Shown: piece by piece, positions 25,228 to 33,312 of the stretch | Layout: every line of letters begins with the position of its first letter | Position numbering within the stretch: the stretch's first letter is position 1 | NCBI GenBank assembly: GCA_964342355.1 | Contig: CAYFFG010000019.1 | Coordinates: forward strand, 1 to 64,000 | Direction: 5' to 3' | Origin: Hirschia sp964342355 | GTDB taxonomy: Bacteria; Pseudomonadota; Alphaproteobacteria; Caulobacterales; Hyphomonadaceae | DNA length: 64,000 bases | Made by a program: the position numbers and the translations under genes | The notes under the pieces: generated by a model | Seen by the model: only the letters and a program-made list of their open reading frames with translations | Told to the model about the DNA's origin: nothing | The model's database searches: none

Positions 25228-26070
25228 GGAACCGTCAAAATGACGAGTGTAAACACAAACTACGGCGCAGCCGTAGCACTTCAACAACTTAACTCCACCA
25301 ACCGCGCGCTGGAAACAACCCAGTCCCGTATTAACACGGGTCTTGAAGTTGCTTCTGCTAAAGACAACGGTGCGATCTTCGCTATTGCTCAAGGTCTTCG
25401 TGCGGATGTTTCTGCAAACGACGTTGTTCAACAGTCTCTGGACCGCGCACGTTCAACAGTTGACACGGCGATTGCGGCCGGTGAGGCCATCTCCGACCTT
25501 CTGATCGAAGCAAAAGAAAAAGCACTCGGCGCATCTGACGACTCGCTCACAACCGAGCAGCGTTCAGCTTACGACGAAGACTTTAAAGCGCTTCGCGACC
25601 AGATCTCGACAATTGTTGACAACGCTGAATTTAACGGTGCGAACCTGATTGCTGAAGACGCTGACAACATTACAGCTCTGGCAAACGCTGACGGTTCCGC
25701 AGTTATTACGATTGCTGCTGAAGAGTTCTCTCTGGGCACAACTGGTTCAGCGATTACGCTTGGTGCGACTGACGACATTTCAACAGTCACAAAAGCATCA
25801 AACGCAATTCAGTCAATTGAAGCGTCTTTGAACAACTTGAACCAAGCGCTTGCGCGTCTTGGCACAAGCTCAAAAGCTCTGGATGTTCACTCTGACTTCG
25901 TTACCAAGCTGAACGACTCACTTGAAGCTGGTATCGGTAACCTGGTGGACGCAGACCTGGCGAAAGAAAGTGCAAGATTGCAGTCGCTGCAAACCAAGCA
26001 GCAACTGGGTATTCAGGCGCTATCGATCGCGAACCAGAGCTCTGGTATCGCGCTCTCCTTCTTCCGTTAA
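25228..26070 (+). repeat. 843-bp exact repeat, copy 1 (flagellin gene)
   Basis: Base-by-base reading finds no difference from 26462-27304. Identity begins 12 bases before the ATG and ends exactly at the stop codon, and the flanks are unrelated. Confidence 0.95.
25240..26070 (+). CDS. Flagellin (identical copy 1)
   Basis: The 276-residue flagellin has conserved ends (MTSVNTNYGAAVALQQLNST; NLVDADLAKESARLQSLQTK; terminal LSFFR) and a short middle domain. The site GGAA lies a few bases before ATG. It is probably a major filament subunit, secreted by the flagellar export apparatus. The protein and gene are identical to the copy at 26474-27304. A stem GAAGGGCGC/GCGCCCTTC (26088-26117) and a terminator follow. 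Confidence 0.96.
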   Translation: MTSVNTNYGAAVALQQLNSTNRALETTQSRINTGLEVASAKDNGAIFAIAQGLRADVSANDVVQQSLDRARSTVDTAIAAGEAISDLLIEAKEKALGASDDSLTTEQRSAYDEDFKALRDQISTIVDNAEFNGANLIAEDADNITALANADGSAVITIAAEEFSLGTTGSAITLGATDDISTVTKASNAIQSIEASLNNLNQALARLGTSSKALDVHSDFVTKLNDSLEAGIGNLVDADLAKESARLQSLQTKQQLGIQALSIANQSSGIALSFFR

Positions 26071-26141
26071 GGCGCAGCTTAAGAAGAGAAGGGCGCTTCA
26101 CCCCCGCAGCGCCCTTCAAAAAATACTATATGCAAAACCAT

Positions 26142-26175
26142 GGGGGCGTGTCGTTCAGACCGCCCCCGTTTTTTT
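26142..26175 (+). terminator. Terminator after flagellin copy 1
   Basis: GGGGGCG and CGCCCCC pair around a 12-base loop and are followed by seven T. It separates the two identical flagellins into independent transcripts. Confidence 0.9.
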
Positions 26176-26362
26176 AATCTGAATTCCACTCAAATATTTC
26201 TCAAAACCACACTGCAGATTTTACCGCTTAGCCGCCCGGTAAAAATTTCCTATCGGCAAATAATTCCAAAAAGACAGAAATCCTTGATTCATACCTTGTT
26301 AGGAAACCCGGTAAAAAGGGCCCCAAAGATAAACAAACCTATTGTTTTTATTTACTATAAAC

Positions 26363-26378
26363 TGGTGCGGTTCTTGCG
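26363..26378 (+). promoter_or_regulatory. Sigma-54 promoter of the third flagellin gene
   Basis: TGGTGCGGTTCTTGCG has GG and GC in register 12 bases apart, 96 bases before the ATG at 26474. Surrounding 26176-26360 is AT-rich with no gene. Confidence 0.75.
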
Positions 26379-26461
26379 TTGCTCCTCTCAGGCAAAATGC
26401 CGCCACGTCAAAATGCGTGGATTTTCAATAGATGCTTCACACGAAGCAATGAAAAACTAGA

Positions 26462-27304
26462 GGAACCGTCAAAATGACGAGTGTAAACACAAACTACGGC
26501 GCAGCCGTAGCACTTCAACAACTTAACTCCACCAACCGCGCGCTGGAAACAACCCAGTCCCGTATTAACACGGGTCTTGAAGTTGCTTCTGCTAAAGACA
26601 ACGGTGCGATCTTCGCTATTGCTCAAGGTCTTCGTGCGGATGTTTCTGCAAACGACGTTGTTCAACAGTCTCTGGACCGCGCACGTTCAACAGTTGACAC
26701 GGCGATTGCGGCCGGTGAGGCCATCTCCGACCTTCTGATCGAAGCAAAAGAAAAAGCACTCGGCGCATCTGACGACTCGCTCACAACCGAGCAGCGTTCA
26801 GCTTACGACGAAGACTTTAAAGCGCTTCGCGACCAGATCTCGACAATTGTTGACAACGCTGAATTTAACGGTGCGAACCTGATTGCTGAAGACGCTGACA
26901 ACATTACAGCTCTGGCAAACGCTGACGGTTCCGCAGTTATTACGATTGCTGCTGAAGAGTTCTCTCTGGGCACAACTGGTTCAGCGATTACGCTTGGTGC
27001 GACTGACGACATTTCAACAGTCACAAAAGCATCAAACGCAATTCAGTCAATTGAAGCGTCTTTGAACAACTTGAACCAAGCGCTTGCGCGTCTTGGCACA
27101 AGCTCAAAAGCTCTGGATGTTCACTCTGACTTCGTTACCAAGCTGAACGACTCACTTGAAGCTGGTATCGGTAACCTGGTGGACGCAGACCTGGCGAAAG
27201 AAAGTGCAAGATTGCAGTCGCTGCAAACCAAGCAGCAACTGGGTATTCAGGCGCTATCGATCGCGAACCAGAGCTCTGGTATCGCGCTCTCCTTCTTCCG
27301 TTAA
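26462..27304 (+). repeat. 843-bp exact repeat, copy 2 (flagellin gene)
   Basis: Identical to 25228-26070. The different flanks on both sides show that the two copies are distinct loci and not one locus duplicated by assembly overlap. Confidence 0.95.
26474..27304 (+). CDS. Flagellin (identical copy 2)
   Basis: It encodes the same 276 residues as the gene at 25240-26070, without one silent change. Its own sigma-54 promoter and different 5' leader (GAGGAACCGTCAAA before ATG, with the last 12 bases shared) mean expression could differ in timing or level. It is followed by the strong stem CCGGCCTC/GAGGCCGG (27323-27342) and, after 100 bases, by the flaG-like gene. Confidence 0.96.
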   Translation: MTSVNTNYGAAVALQQLNSTNRALETTQSRINTGLEVASAKDNGAIFAIAQGLRADVSANDVVQQSLDRARSTVDTAIAAGEAISDLLIEAKEKALGASDDSLTTEQRSAYDEDFKALRDQISTIVDNAEFNGANLIAEDADNITALANADGSAVITIAAEEFSLGTTGSAITLGATDDISTVTKASNAIQSIEASLNNLNQALARLGTSSKALDVHSDFVTKLNDSLEAGIGNLVDADLAKESARLQSLQTKQQLGIQALSIANQSSGIALSFFR

Positions 27305-27406
27305 TTCGGATCCTTGGTTTCTCCGGCCTCAAACGAGGCCGGGGTTTCCGAGAGGGAGACCGCCTGAGCAGCCGCCCGCAAAAGGCGCGCGGCAGGAGAA
27401 TGGAAA

Positions 27407-27748
27407 ATGGCATCGGAGTTTACACTTACACCCGCAACAACCAACCACCGTGTGGATATTGTGCGCCCGGAAAAAGCGCCAGATCACGCCACGACGGACA
27501 AGTCGCAGAACGCTTTGGAGGCTATTGCTGCGCGTCGTCAGAAATTCGTGGAACAGATCGCGCGTCAGGAAGGTTTAGACAAAGGTCGTCTCGTTATCGA
27601 AAAAGACAGCGATACGGGTCGCTTTGTGCACAAGCTTGTTGATCCAGACAGCGGAGACGTTATCCGCCAATGGCCTGATGAGGAGTGGTTGAGTTTCGCA
27701 CGACAAGTCGGCGGAGCGCCGGGATTGTATTTAGACGAAAAAATTTAA
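27407..27748 (+). CDS. FlaG-like flagellar protein
   Basis: The 113-residue protein ends in the FlaG-family pattern: a helix, then LVIEKDSDTGRFVHKLVD, then PDSGDVIRQWPDEEWL. FlaG proteins affect filament length and assembly in other bacteria. It sits between flagellin genes, which supports a filament role. The ATG at 27407 has GGAG ten bases upstream. No promoter of its own is obvious, so it may be read from the flagellin promoter before it. Confidence 0.75.
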   Translation: MASEFTLTPATTNHRVDIVRPEKAPDHATTDKSQNALEAIAARRQKFVEQIARQEGLDKGRLVIEKDSDTGRFVHKLVDPDSGDVIRQWPDEEWLSFARQVGGAPGLYLDEKI

Positions 27749-27870
27749 GACCTGAAAGCCGGCTAAGCGCTTTTAACGACGGAACATATTTCCGGCGGCC
27801 AATAAAGTATTAACCCTATCAGTGCAAACCGTTTCCTAATGACAATTTCGGGGAAAGTCCCGAAGGACCA

Positions 27871-27882
27871 CGTCTGGAGACG
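27871..27882 (+). promoter_or_regulatory. Hairpin holding the ribosome site of the fourth flagellin gene
   Basis: CGTC-TGGA-GACG is a perfect palindrome whose loop and second arm carry the ribosome site GGAG; the ATG follows at 27888. A second stem TTCGGG/CCCGAA (27847-27864) lies just upstream. Such folding could limit translation. Confidence 0.4.
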
Positions 27883-27887
27883 GATTT

Positions 27888-28724
27888 ATGGTAAACAGCA
27901 TCAATTCGAACGCACAGGCTTTGAATGCGCTTAAAAATCTAAGCGCGACAAACCAAGACCTCGAAACCACCACCAAACGGCTGAGTTCTGGCCTGAAGAT
28001 TGAGAACGCGAAGGATAATTCCACCGTTTTCTCTTTGGCCCAGCATCTGCGCGGTGACACAGCAGCGCTTGATGTCGTCCAGATTAATCTGGACAAGACC
28101 AAATCAATCGGGAACACAGCGCTCGCTGCTGGTGAAGCCATTTCTGATCTGTTTATCGAACTGCGTGATAAAGCGCTGGCAGCGTCAGATGATTCACTCG
28201 ACGCAACATCCAGAAATGCTTTTCAGGAAGATTTCAACAGCTTGATCGAGCAGGTTCAGAACGTACTGAACCAAGCTGAGTTTGATGGCATCAACCTTTT
28301 AAACAATACGTCACCGGGCGGGGTTGAATACATTGCTGACGCTGAAGGCGCTCTGACACTAACATTGGATGCCGAGAACCTGACGCTCGGCGGACCGAAT
28401 GTCGTTCTGGACCCAGCCACACATGATCTGAGCACGGCGTCTAATGCGCAAACTGCGCTGACAGCGGTTCAGACAAGCCTCACCAACATCAATGCTTCTT
28501 TGTCCAGATTGGGCGGGGCGGTGCAGAAGATTGAAAACCACTCGAATTTTGTGACGCGTCTTCAGGATGTTCTAACTCAGGGTGTTGGACAATTAGTGGA
28601 TGCGGATCTGGGAAAAGAGAGTGCCTTGCTGGTGGCTCTGCAGGTCAAACAACAGCTGGGCGTGCAGTCATTGTCGATTGCAAACCAGTCACCACAAACA
28701 GTCCTGTCTCTCTTCCAGAGCTAA
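27888..28724 (+). CDS. Flagellin (divergent paralogue)
   Basis: The 278-residue flagellin has the conserved ends (INSNAQALNALKNLSATNQD, KRLSSGLKIENAKDNSTVFS; QLVDADLGKESALLVALQVK) but differs strongly from the other three, including the absence of the NTNYGAAVALQQ start. I found no GG-N10-GC promoter within the 140 bases upstream, unlike the other three flagellins. It may form a special part of the filament, such as the hook-proximal section. A perfect stem ACGATTAG/CTAATCGT (28741-28770) and a terminator follow. Confidence 0.93.
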   Translation: MVNSINSNAQALNALKNLSATNQDLETTTKRLSSGLKIENAKDNSTVFSLAQHLRGDTAALDVVQINLDKTKSIGNTALAAGEAISDLFIELRDKALAASDDSLDATSRNAFQEDFNSLIEQVQNVLNQAEFDGINLLNNTSPGGVEYIADAEGALTLTLDAENLTLGGPNVVLDPATHDLSTASNAQTALTAVQTSLTNINASLSRLGGAVQKIENHSNFVTRLQDVLTQGVGQLVDADLGKESALLVALQVKQQLGVQSLSIANQSPQTVLSLFQS

Positions 28725-28778
28725 AGCGTTTTTGAGTTTCACGATTAGAGGTCTGGTCTTCCCTAATCGTGCACTTGG

Positions 28779-28810
28779 AGCCCGGATCTTTTATAGGTCC
28801 GGGCTTTTTT
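28779..28810 (+). terminator. Terminator closing the flagellin cluster
   Basis: AGCCCGGA and TCCGGGCT pair around an 11-base loop and run into six T, about 55 bases after the last flagellin stop. Confidence 0.92.
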
Positions 28811-28912
28811 CCGTTTGAAATTGTTCAGCTTGCGACAATTTTGGGAACAATTTCGCCTCAACTGCGTCACTTTCTTGAGTTGTACTCGGCGTATTGAAAC
28901 GGACATATCCAG

Positions 28913-29299
28913 ATGAGACCAGACGATATTATCAACCCGCAAACTGCGAATTTACCGCTTGCTGTCGAGCGCAATCGAACGCGCGCGCGCAAAGTCGTCC
29001 CAAAGCTTTTAAAATATATCGGTCGCATTCCTTTCGCAGATGATCTGGCTTCCGCTTATTATTGTGCGCTGGACAAAGAAACGCCTGCGCGAGTGAAGGG
29101 CGTTCTGTTAGCGTCTGTTGGGTATTTCGTTGTGCCAACGGACATGATCCCTGATTTCCTGTTAAGTGTCGGATTTACAGATGATGCGGCGGTTATGGCT
29201 GCGGCGATCAGCGTTGTTGGAGGTCATATCAAACCTCAACACAAACGCGCTGCGCGTAAATTACTTGGTTTGCCTGTAGAACCGGTTGCAGACCAGTAA
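28913..29299 (+). CDS. DUF1232 (YkvA-type) small membrane protein
   Basis: The 128-residue protein contains the DUF1232 signature: ARVKGVLLASVGYFVVPTDMIPDFL, then GFTDDAAVMAAAISVVGGHI, then a positively charged end. The family consists of small helical proteins, probably membrane-linked, without known reaction. It stands alone between the flagellin terminator and another small gene. Confidence 0.8.
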   Translation: MRPDDIINPQTANLPLAVERNRTRARKVVPKLLKYIGRIPFADDLASAYYCALDKETPARVKGVLLASVGYFVVPTDMIPDFLLSVGFTDDAAVMAAAISVVGGHIKPQHKRAARKLLGLPVEPVADQ

Positions 29300-29390
29300 A
29301 CAAGGAAGCCGCCAGCTTAAGGCTTACATTCTGGCAGCAATCAACGTACACTATGTGCGAGTGCGCTAGCATGAAGATAGGCCCGTCGGT

Positions 29391-29687
29391 ATGACGTCGT
29401 TTAAACAAAGTGAAATTGACCGAATAGAAGCCTTTTGGCGAACTTTACCCCAGGAACATCCTTGGTCAGGTTGGGCGATTGCGCCGTCACGTCCGGATGA
29501 AATGTGGATATTCCGGACGAAGCGCAATTGGCGTCGCTTCTTTTTGCGCAAGACCGACACAACCTATGAACTGCATGACGAAGTCACGGGCAAATCGCTG
29601 GTGTTCAAGTCACTTCAAGATCTTGCTGAAAAAGTCACAGAAGTGCCAGCGCTTGACGCTATGTGGGAAAAACACGGAACAGGTTGA
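29391..29687 (+). CDS. Conserved-looking hypothetical protein
   Basis: The 98-residue soluble protein is rich in tryptophan and aromatic residues (IEAFWRTLPQEHPWSGWAIA, MWIFRTKRNWRRFFLRK, then YELHDEVTGKSLVFKSL). Codon use resembles the neighbours, and a bidirectional terminator follows, so I consider it real. I recognise no family. The pattern suggests a compact beta-hairpin fold with a short helix at each end. Confidence 0.65.
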   Translation: MTSFKQSEIDRIEAFWRTLPQEHPWSGWAIAPSRPDEMWIFRTKRNWRRFFLRKTDTTYELHDEVTGKSLVFKSLQDLAEKVTEVPALDAMWEKHGTG

Positions 29688-29715
29688 ATAAGTCGCAAGT
29701 GAGCGTGTTCTAGAA

Positions 29716-29749
29716 AAAACACCCCGCTTTTGGAAAAGCGAGGCGTTTT
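29716..29749. terminator. Bidirectional terminator
   Basis: AAAACACCCCGCTTTT pairs with AAAAGCGAGGCGTTTT (14 of 16 positions) around GG, between convergent genes. Confidence 0.8.
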
Positions 29750-29770
29750 ATCTCGATAAAATTCAACGGC

Positions 29771-30397
29771 TTATTTTGGATTGCAGAAGTAATAGTATTT
29801 TTGCTGCTCTGACTCATATCCCTCAACAGAGGCAAGAATGCGTGTGTTCTTGTTGTCTGGGTAACCCTTCGAGACCAGCGCAAGCTGTGACACGCCCAAA
29901 GGGTCTACAAAGTCTGTTCGATCAGCGACAGACACGGCGCGCATTGCCTCCCAGTCAGATTGGAAGACAAAGTCAGTGCCAGATTCAGCTTCGTTTAGTT
30001 CGTATACGCCGCGAAGCGCAAGGTCAGCGCCTTCTGAGGTTTTAAGCCGGTAAGTTGCGGCCTGACCTTCATTTGTCAAAGGCTGAAATTGCAGACGACC
30101 TGCAACAGCGCCAGTATCAATATTACATGTGAATGACAGGGCGTATGCGTCTGCCTGTCCGGTTGCTGCGTTAATAAGCTTCATTTCTGGAGCTGTCGGC
30201 CAAGCGTGGTCAAACGCTTTCCAGACGGTAGAACCGGAGATATCTTTTTCTGGCGCGCGAGATTTTGTTAGAGCCGTTGGCCCTGACGTCTGGTTGGATT
30301 CTGCGGACGTGTCTGTCTCAACGGTGGTGTCTGGTGCGGACGCACATGCGCTTGCAAACAATCCAGCGGCGACAAACAAAGGCAGACGAAAACGCAT
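29771..30397 (-). CDS. Putative outer-membrane or periplasmic lipoprotein
   Basis: The 208-residue precursor has a lipoprotein signal (VAAGLFASAC, cysteine at residue 18) and a serine/threonine-rich linker (20-50). The globular part has paired cysteines likely to form a disulfide (FTCNID near 90 and YYFCNPK at the end). I know no family for it. It should be anchored by lipid after export. Confidence 0.7.
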   Translation of the reverse strand: MRFRLPLFVAAGLFASACASAPDTTVETDTSAESNQTSGPTALTKSRAPEKDISGSTVWKAFDHAWPTAPEMKLINAATGQADAYALSFTCNIDTGAVAGRLQFQPLTNEGQAATYRLKTSEGADLALRGVYELNEAESGTDFVFQSDWEAMRAVSVADRTDFVDPLGVSQLALVSKGYPDNKNTRILASVEGYESEQQKYYYFCNPK

Positions 30398-30560
30398 TGA
30401 TAGAACTCCAAGCGAGAAAGGTTTGATCGGTCTTTCTTGGAGGATGCTTGTGGCAAAAATGCGTGTTACGCGATGTTAATCTTGGGAAATCCGGAGAGTA
30501 TCGGATTTTTGCCAGTTACAGCGCGCCCGAGCAGAGCTTGGGGCGCGCTGTTTGAAGGAC

Positions 30561-31556
30561 TTAGTCGACAGTCAGAACAATCTTGCCTGTTGCTTTGCGG
30601 CTTGTCAGATCTCTGATTGCGTCAGCGGCCTGGGCTAACGGATAACGCTGAGAAATGTGCGGCTTGATTTTTCCATCTTTATAGAACTGCATCAGTTCAG
30701 CCACGTTTGCAGCGTTTTCTTCTGGGAATTGGCGGACCCATGCTCCCCAGAACACACCACGAATATCACAATTTTTCAGTAGTGTGAGGTTTAGAGGGAT
30801 TGCAGGAATACCGGCAGGGAAACCAATGACAAGGAAGCGTCCTTCCCAATTCATCGCACGCAATGCAGGTTCGGCGTAATCGCCGCCAACGGCGTCATAG
30901 ATAACATCAACACCACCGCCAGAGACTTCCTTAATCTTGTTGGAAAGCTCTTTTTGGGCTGCTCGGTCGAGCGGGCCGCGGTCGTAAACGATGCCTTGGT
31001 CTGCGCCTAGTTCTAGGCAGAGATCGACCTTTTCCTGCGTGGAACAAGCGGCAATCACGTGAGCGCCCATGGCTTTTGCTAGTTGGATGGTTGCAACGCC
31101 GACACCGCCCGCTGCGCCAAGAATAAGGATTTTTTCGCCAGGCTGAATGTTAGCGCGTTGTTTGATGGCGTACTGAGAAGTTCCGTAGGTCAAGATGAAA
31201 GCGGACGCTTCATCAAATGGCATCTCGTCAGGAATGGCGATGCAGCGATTTGCTTCCAAAGTGAGCTCTTCAGCCATGCCGCCCCAACCGCATGAGCCAA
31301 TGACGCGGTCGCCTGGTTTTAAGGTGATGACGCCTTCGCCAACTTCCTTGACGACGCCTGCAACTTCGCCGCCGGGAGAGAAAGGACGCTCTGGCTTGAA
31401 TTGATATTTATCCTCAATAATCAAAGAATCTGGAAAATTCACCCCAACTGCTTTGACTGAAAGGACAACTTGTCCAGCTCCTGCTGTAGGAGAAGAAACT
31501 TCTTCTAATACGAGGGTTTCGGGCCCGCCGACTTCTTTGGACAAAATTGCTTTCAT
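30561..31556 (-). CDS. NADPH:quinone oxidoreductase (MDR superfamily)
   Basis: The 331-residue protein is a medium-chain reductase/dehydrogenase of the quinone-oxidoreductase branch, with GVNFPDSLIIEDKYQFKP, nucleotide-binding ILGAAGGVGVATIQLAKAMG and GGVDVIYDAVGGDY. Zinc-ligand cysteines of alcohol dehydrogenases are missing, as expected for QOR-type enzymes. Start ATG 31556 has GGGAGA nine bases upstream. It probably reduces quinones or enoyl compounds with NADPH in the cytosol. It is divergent from the isoaspartyl peptidase gene. Confidence 0.85.
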   Translation of the reverse strand: MKAILSKEVGGPETLVLEEVSSPTAGAGQVVLSVKAVGVNFPDSLIIEDKYQFKPERPFSPGGEVAGVVKEVGEGVITLKPGDRVIGSCGWGGMAEELTLEANRCIAIPDEMPFDEASAFILTYGTSQYAIKQRANIQPGEKILILGAAGGVGVATIQLAKAMGAHVIAACSTQEKVDLCLELGADQGIVYDRGPLDRAAQKELSNKIKEVSGGGVDVIYDAVGGDYAEPALRAMNWEGRFLVIGFPAGIPAIPLNLTLLKNCDIRGVFWGAWVRQFPEENAANVAELMQFYKDGKIKPHISQRYPLAQAADAIRDLTSRKATGKIVLTVD

Positions 31557-31657
31557 GTATTCATTCTCCCGTGTGTGGCTTTCATACACTTGTCATTTAT
31601 GTGTTTCCGAAGGTAGCTGAGTGGAAAGTAAGTGTGAAGGTGGAGTGAACAATACGC

Positions 31658-32548
31658 ATGGGAGAAACGTCGAATTCCACGACGCGTGATGGCGTCTGGG
31701 CGTTAGCTCTTCATGGCGGCGCGGGGGAAACCGCCACCAGCAAAAACAGCCCATGGCGCGAACATATGCGCGACCTGCTTGTGAAAGGCGGGGAAAATCT
31801 CAGACGCGGCGCAAGCGCGATAGAGGTTGTTCACGATTGCGTGCGCGACTTGGAAACAAGCGGGTTTCATCTGGCCGGCAAAGGGGCGTCCCCCAATGCT
31901 GCAGGAAGATGGGAGTTAGACGCCGCCATAATGGATGGAGAAACCCGGCGAGCCGGTGCGGTTGCGGCTTTAGAAGGCGTCCGTCATCCCATCGATGTCG
32001 CTCAACTGGTCATGACAAAGTCACGCCATGTTCTTCTGGCGGGAGAAGGGGCATGTCATTTTGCCAAGCTCCACAAGTGCAAAAAGGTCAAGAAACCAGG
32101 TGAGTACTACAAACCTGTCCTAAGTGCTGAGCCGGTGCTGGAAGAACATGGAACGGTCGGCGCTGTGGCGTTGGATCGTGATGGATTGCTGGCGTCTGCA
32201 ACATCAACAGGCGGATGGCCGGGTAAACTGCATGGACGCGTTGGCGACACGCCGCTCATTGGCGCTGGCACCTGGGCGGATGAGCGGGTTGCGGTTTCCT
32301 GTACTGGCGTGGGCGAGTATTTTATCCGGACGAGCGCAGCGTCTGACCTATCGGCGCGCATCCGCTATGGACGTCAAAGTGTCGCTCAGGCAGGTGAAGG
32401 CGTGATGCAAGATATCGGCTTTCTTGGCGGCGCAGGCGGTTTGATTGCGATAGATTGCCTTGGTCGCATCACTATGCCGTTCAACACACATAACATGAAA
32501 CGTGGCTGCATTCATGTCAGCGGGCGTTTGGAAGTGCTGGAAAACTAA
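31658..32548 (+). CDS. Isoaspartyl peptidase / plant-type L-asparaginase
   Basis: The 296-residue Ntn-hydrolase precursor has the N-terminal LALHGGAGE and the self-cleavage and catalytic threonine in EEHGTVGAVALD (Thr about 166), followed by ASATSTGGWPGKLHGRVGD and GTGVGEYFIR-like ligand-binding segments (CTGVGEYFIRTSAA). The enzyme cleaves isoaspartyl dipeptides or asparagine after autocleavage to alpha and beta chains. Its stop overlaps the next start (TAATG). Confidence 0.88.
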   Translation: MGETSNSTTRDGVWALALHGGAGETATSKNSPWREHMRDLLVKGGENLRRGASAIEVVHDCVRDLETSGFHLAGKGASPNAAGRWELDAAIMDGETRRAGAVAALEGVRHPIDVAQLVMTKSRHVLLAGEGACHFAKLHKCKKVKKPGEYYKPVLSAEPVLEEHGTVGAVALDRDGLLASATSTGGWPGKLHGRVGDTPLIGAGTWADERVAVSCTGVGEYFIRTSAASDLSARIRYGRQSVAQAGEGVMQDIGFLGGAGGLIAIDCLGRITMPFNTHNMKRGCIHVSGRLEVLEN

Positions 32549-33084
32549 TGCGCGGATATTTTGGAATTGGCGCAGAGGGCATGTCAAAGCCTATGAATCT
32601 TGGCGCGCTAATGCGGACTGCGCACGCGTTTGGCGCGAGTTTCGTTTACACAGTGAACGCCAGTCACAAGATCAAACATGTCTATGGTGCTGATACGTCC
32701 AAGTCTTACGAGAATGTTCCATATTATTCATGGGATGGGATAGGCGACATGGCGTTGCCGAAAAAATGCCAGCTCGTTGGAATTGAACTTACTGAAGACG
32801 CTATTGAACTGCCATCCTTTAAACATCCAAAGGCGGCGGCGTATATTCTTGGACGTGAGCGAGGCGACCTTAGTCGGGAAATGATTGAGCGATGCGATCA
32901 CATCGTAAAAATCCCAACCAAATTCTGCATCAATGTGTCTCTTGCGGGAGCATTGGTCATGTATGATCGCGCACTGTCCATGGGAAGCTTTGCCCCACGG
33001 CCAATGATGCCTGGCGGTCCGACCGAGGCAAAGCCCAAGCATATTCAGGGTGGCCCGCGTTTGCGCACTGAAAAGGATGCTTGA
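32548..33084 (+). CDS. SpoU/TrmH-family RNA methyltransferase
   Basis: The 178-residue protein has the SPOUT-family motifs: NLGALMRTAHAFGASFVYTV (motif 1), AAYILGRERGDLS (motif 2), and IPTKFCINVSLAGALVMYDR (motif 3). It would transfer a methyl group from S-adenosylmethionine to a ribose 2'-OH in tRNA or rRNA. It is a minimal SPOUT domain without an RNA-binding N-terminal extension, so the target is uncertain. It is translationally coupled to the peptidase gene. In 33085-33312 I see no gene. Confidence 0.87.
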   Translation: MRGYFGIGAEGMSKPMNLGALMRTAHAFGASFVYTVNASHKIKHVYGADTSKSYENVPYYSWDGIGDMALPKKCQLVGIELTEDAIELPSFKHPKAAAYILGRERGDLSREMIERCDHIVKIPTKFCINVSLAGALVMYDRALSMGSFAPRPMMPGGPTEAKPKHIQGGPRLRTEKDA

Positions 33085-33312
33085 TCCGTTTCTTGCTTTA
33101 GCGTGAGCGCAGTTTACACAAAAAAAGGCGCCGGATCGCCCGATCTAAATCTCAACTTCGCCCTGATCTGGGAGGTCTAATCCAAAATGAAGGCCTGTTC
33201 ATCTAACAGGTGTTTTGTCAGTGTGCAGACGTCATTTGGCGAAGATCGTTTGTGTCGCGTTGTTTGACTCGCTTTCAGAGCGGGAGATGAGTAGTGTGCG
33301 GGCGGGGCGACG

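Noticed and set aside
25228..27304. Identical flagellins as an assembly duplication
   Set aside because: Flanking DNA, promoters and terminators differ on both sides, so two real loci are more likely.
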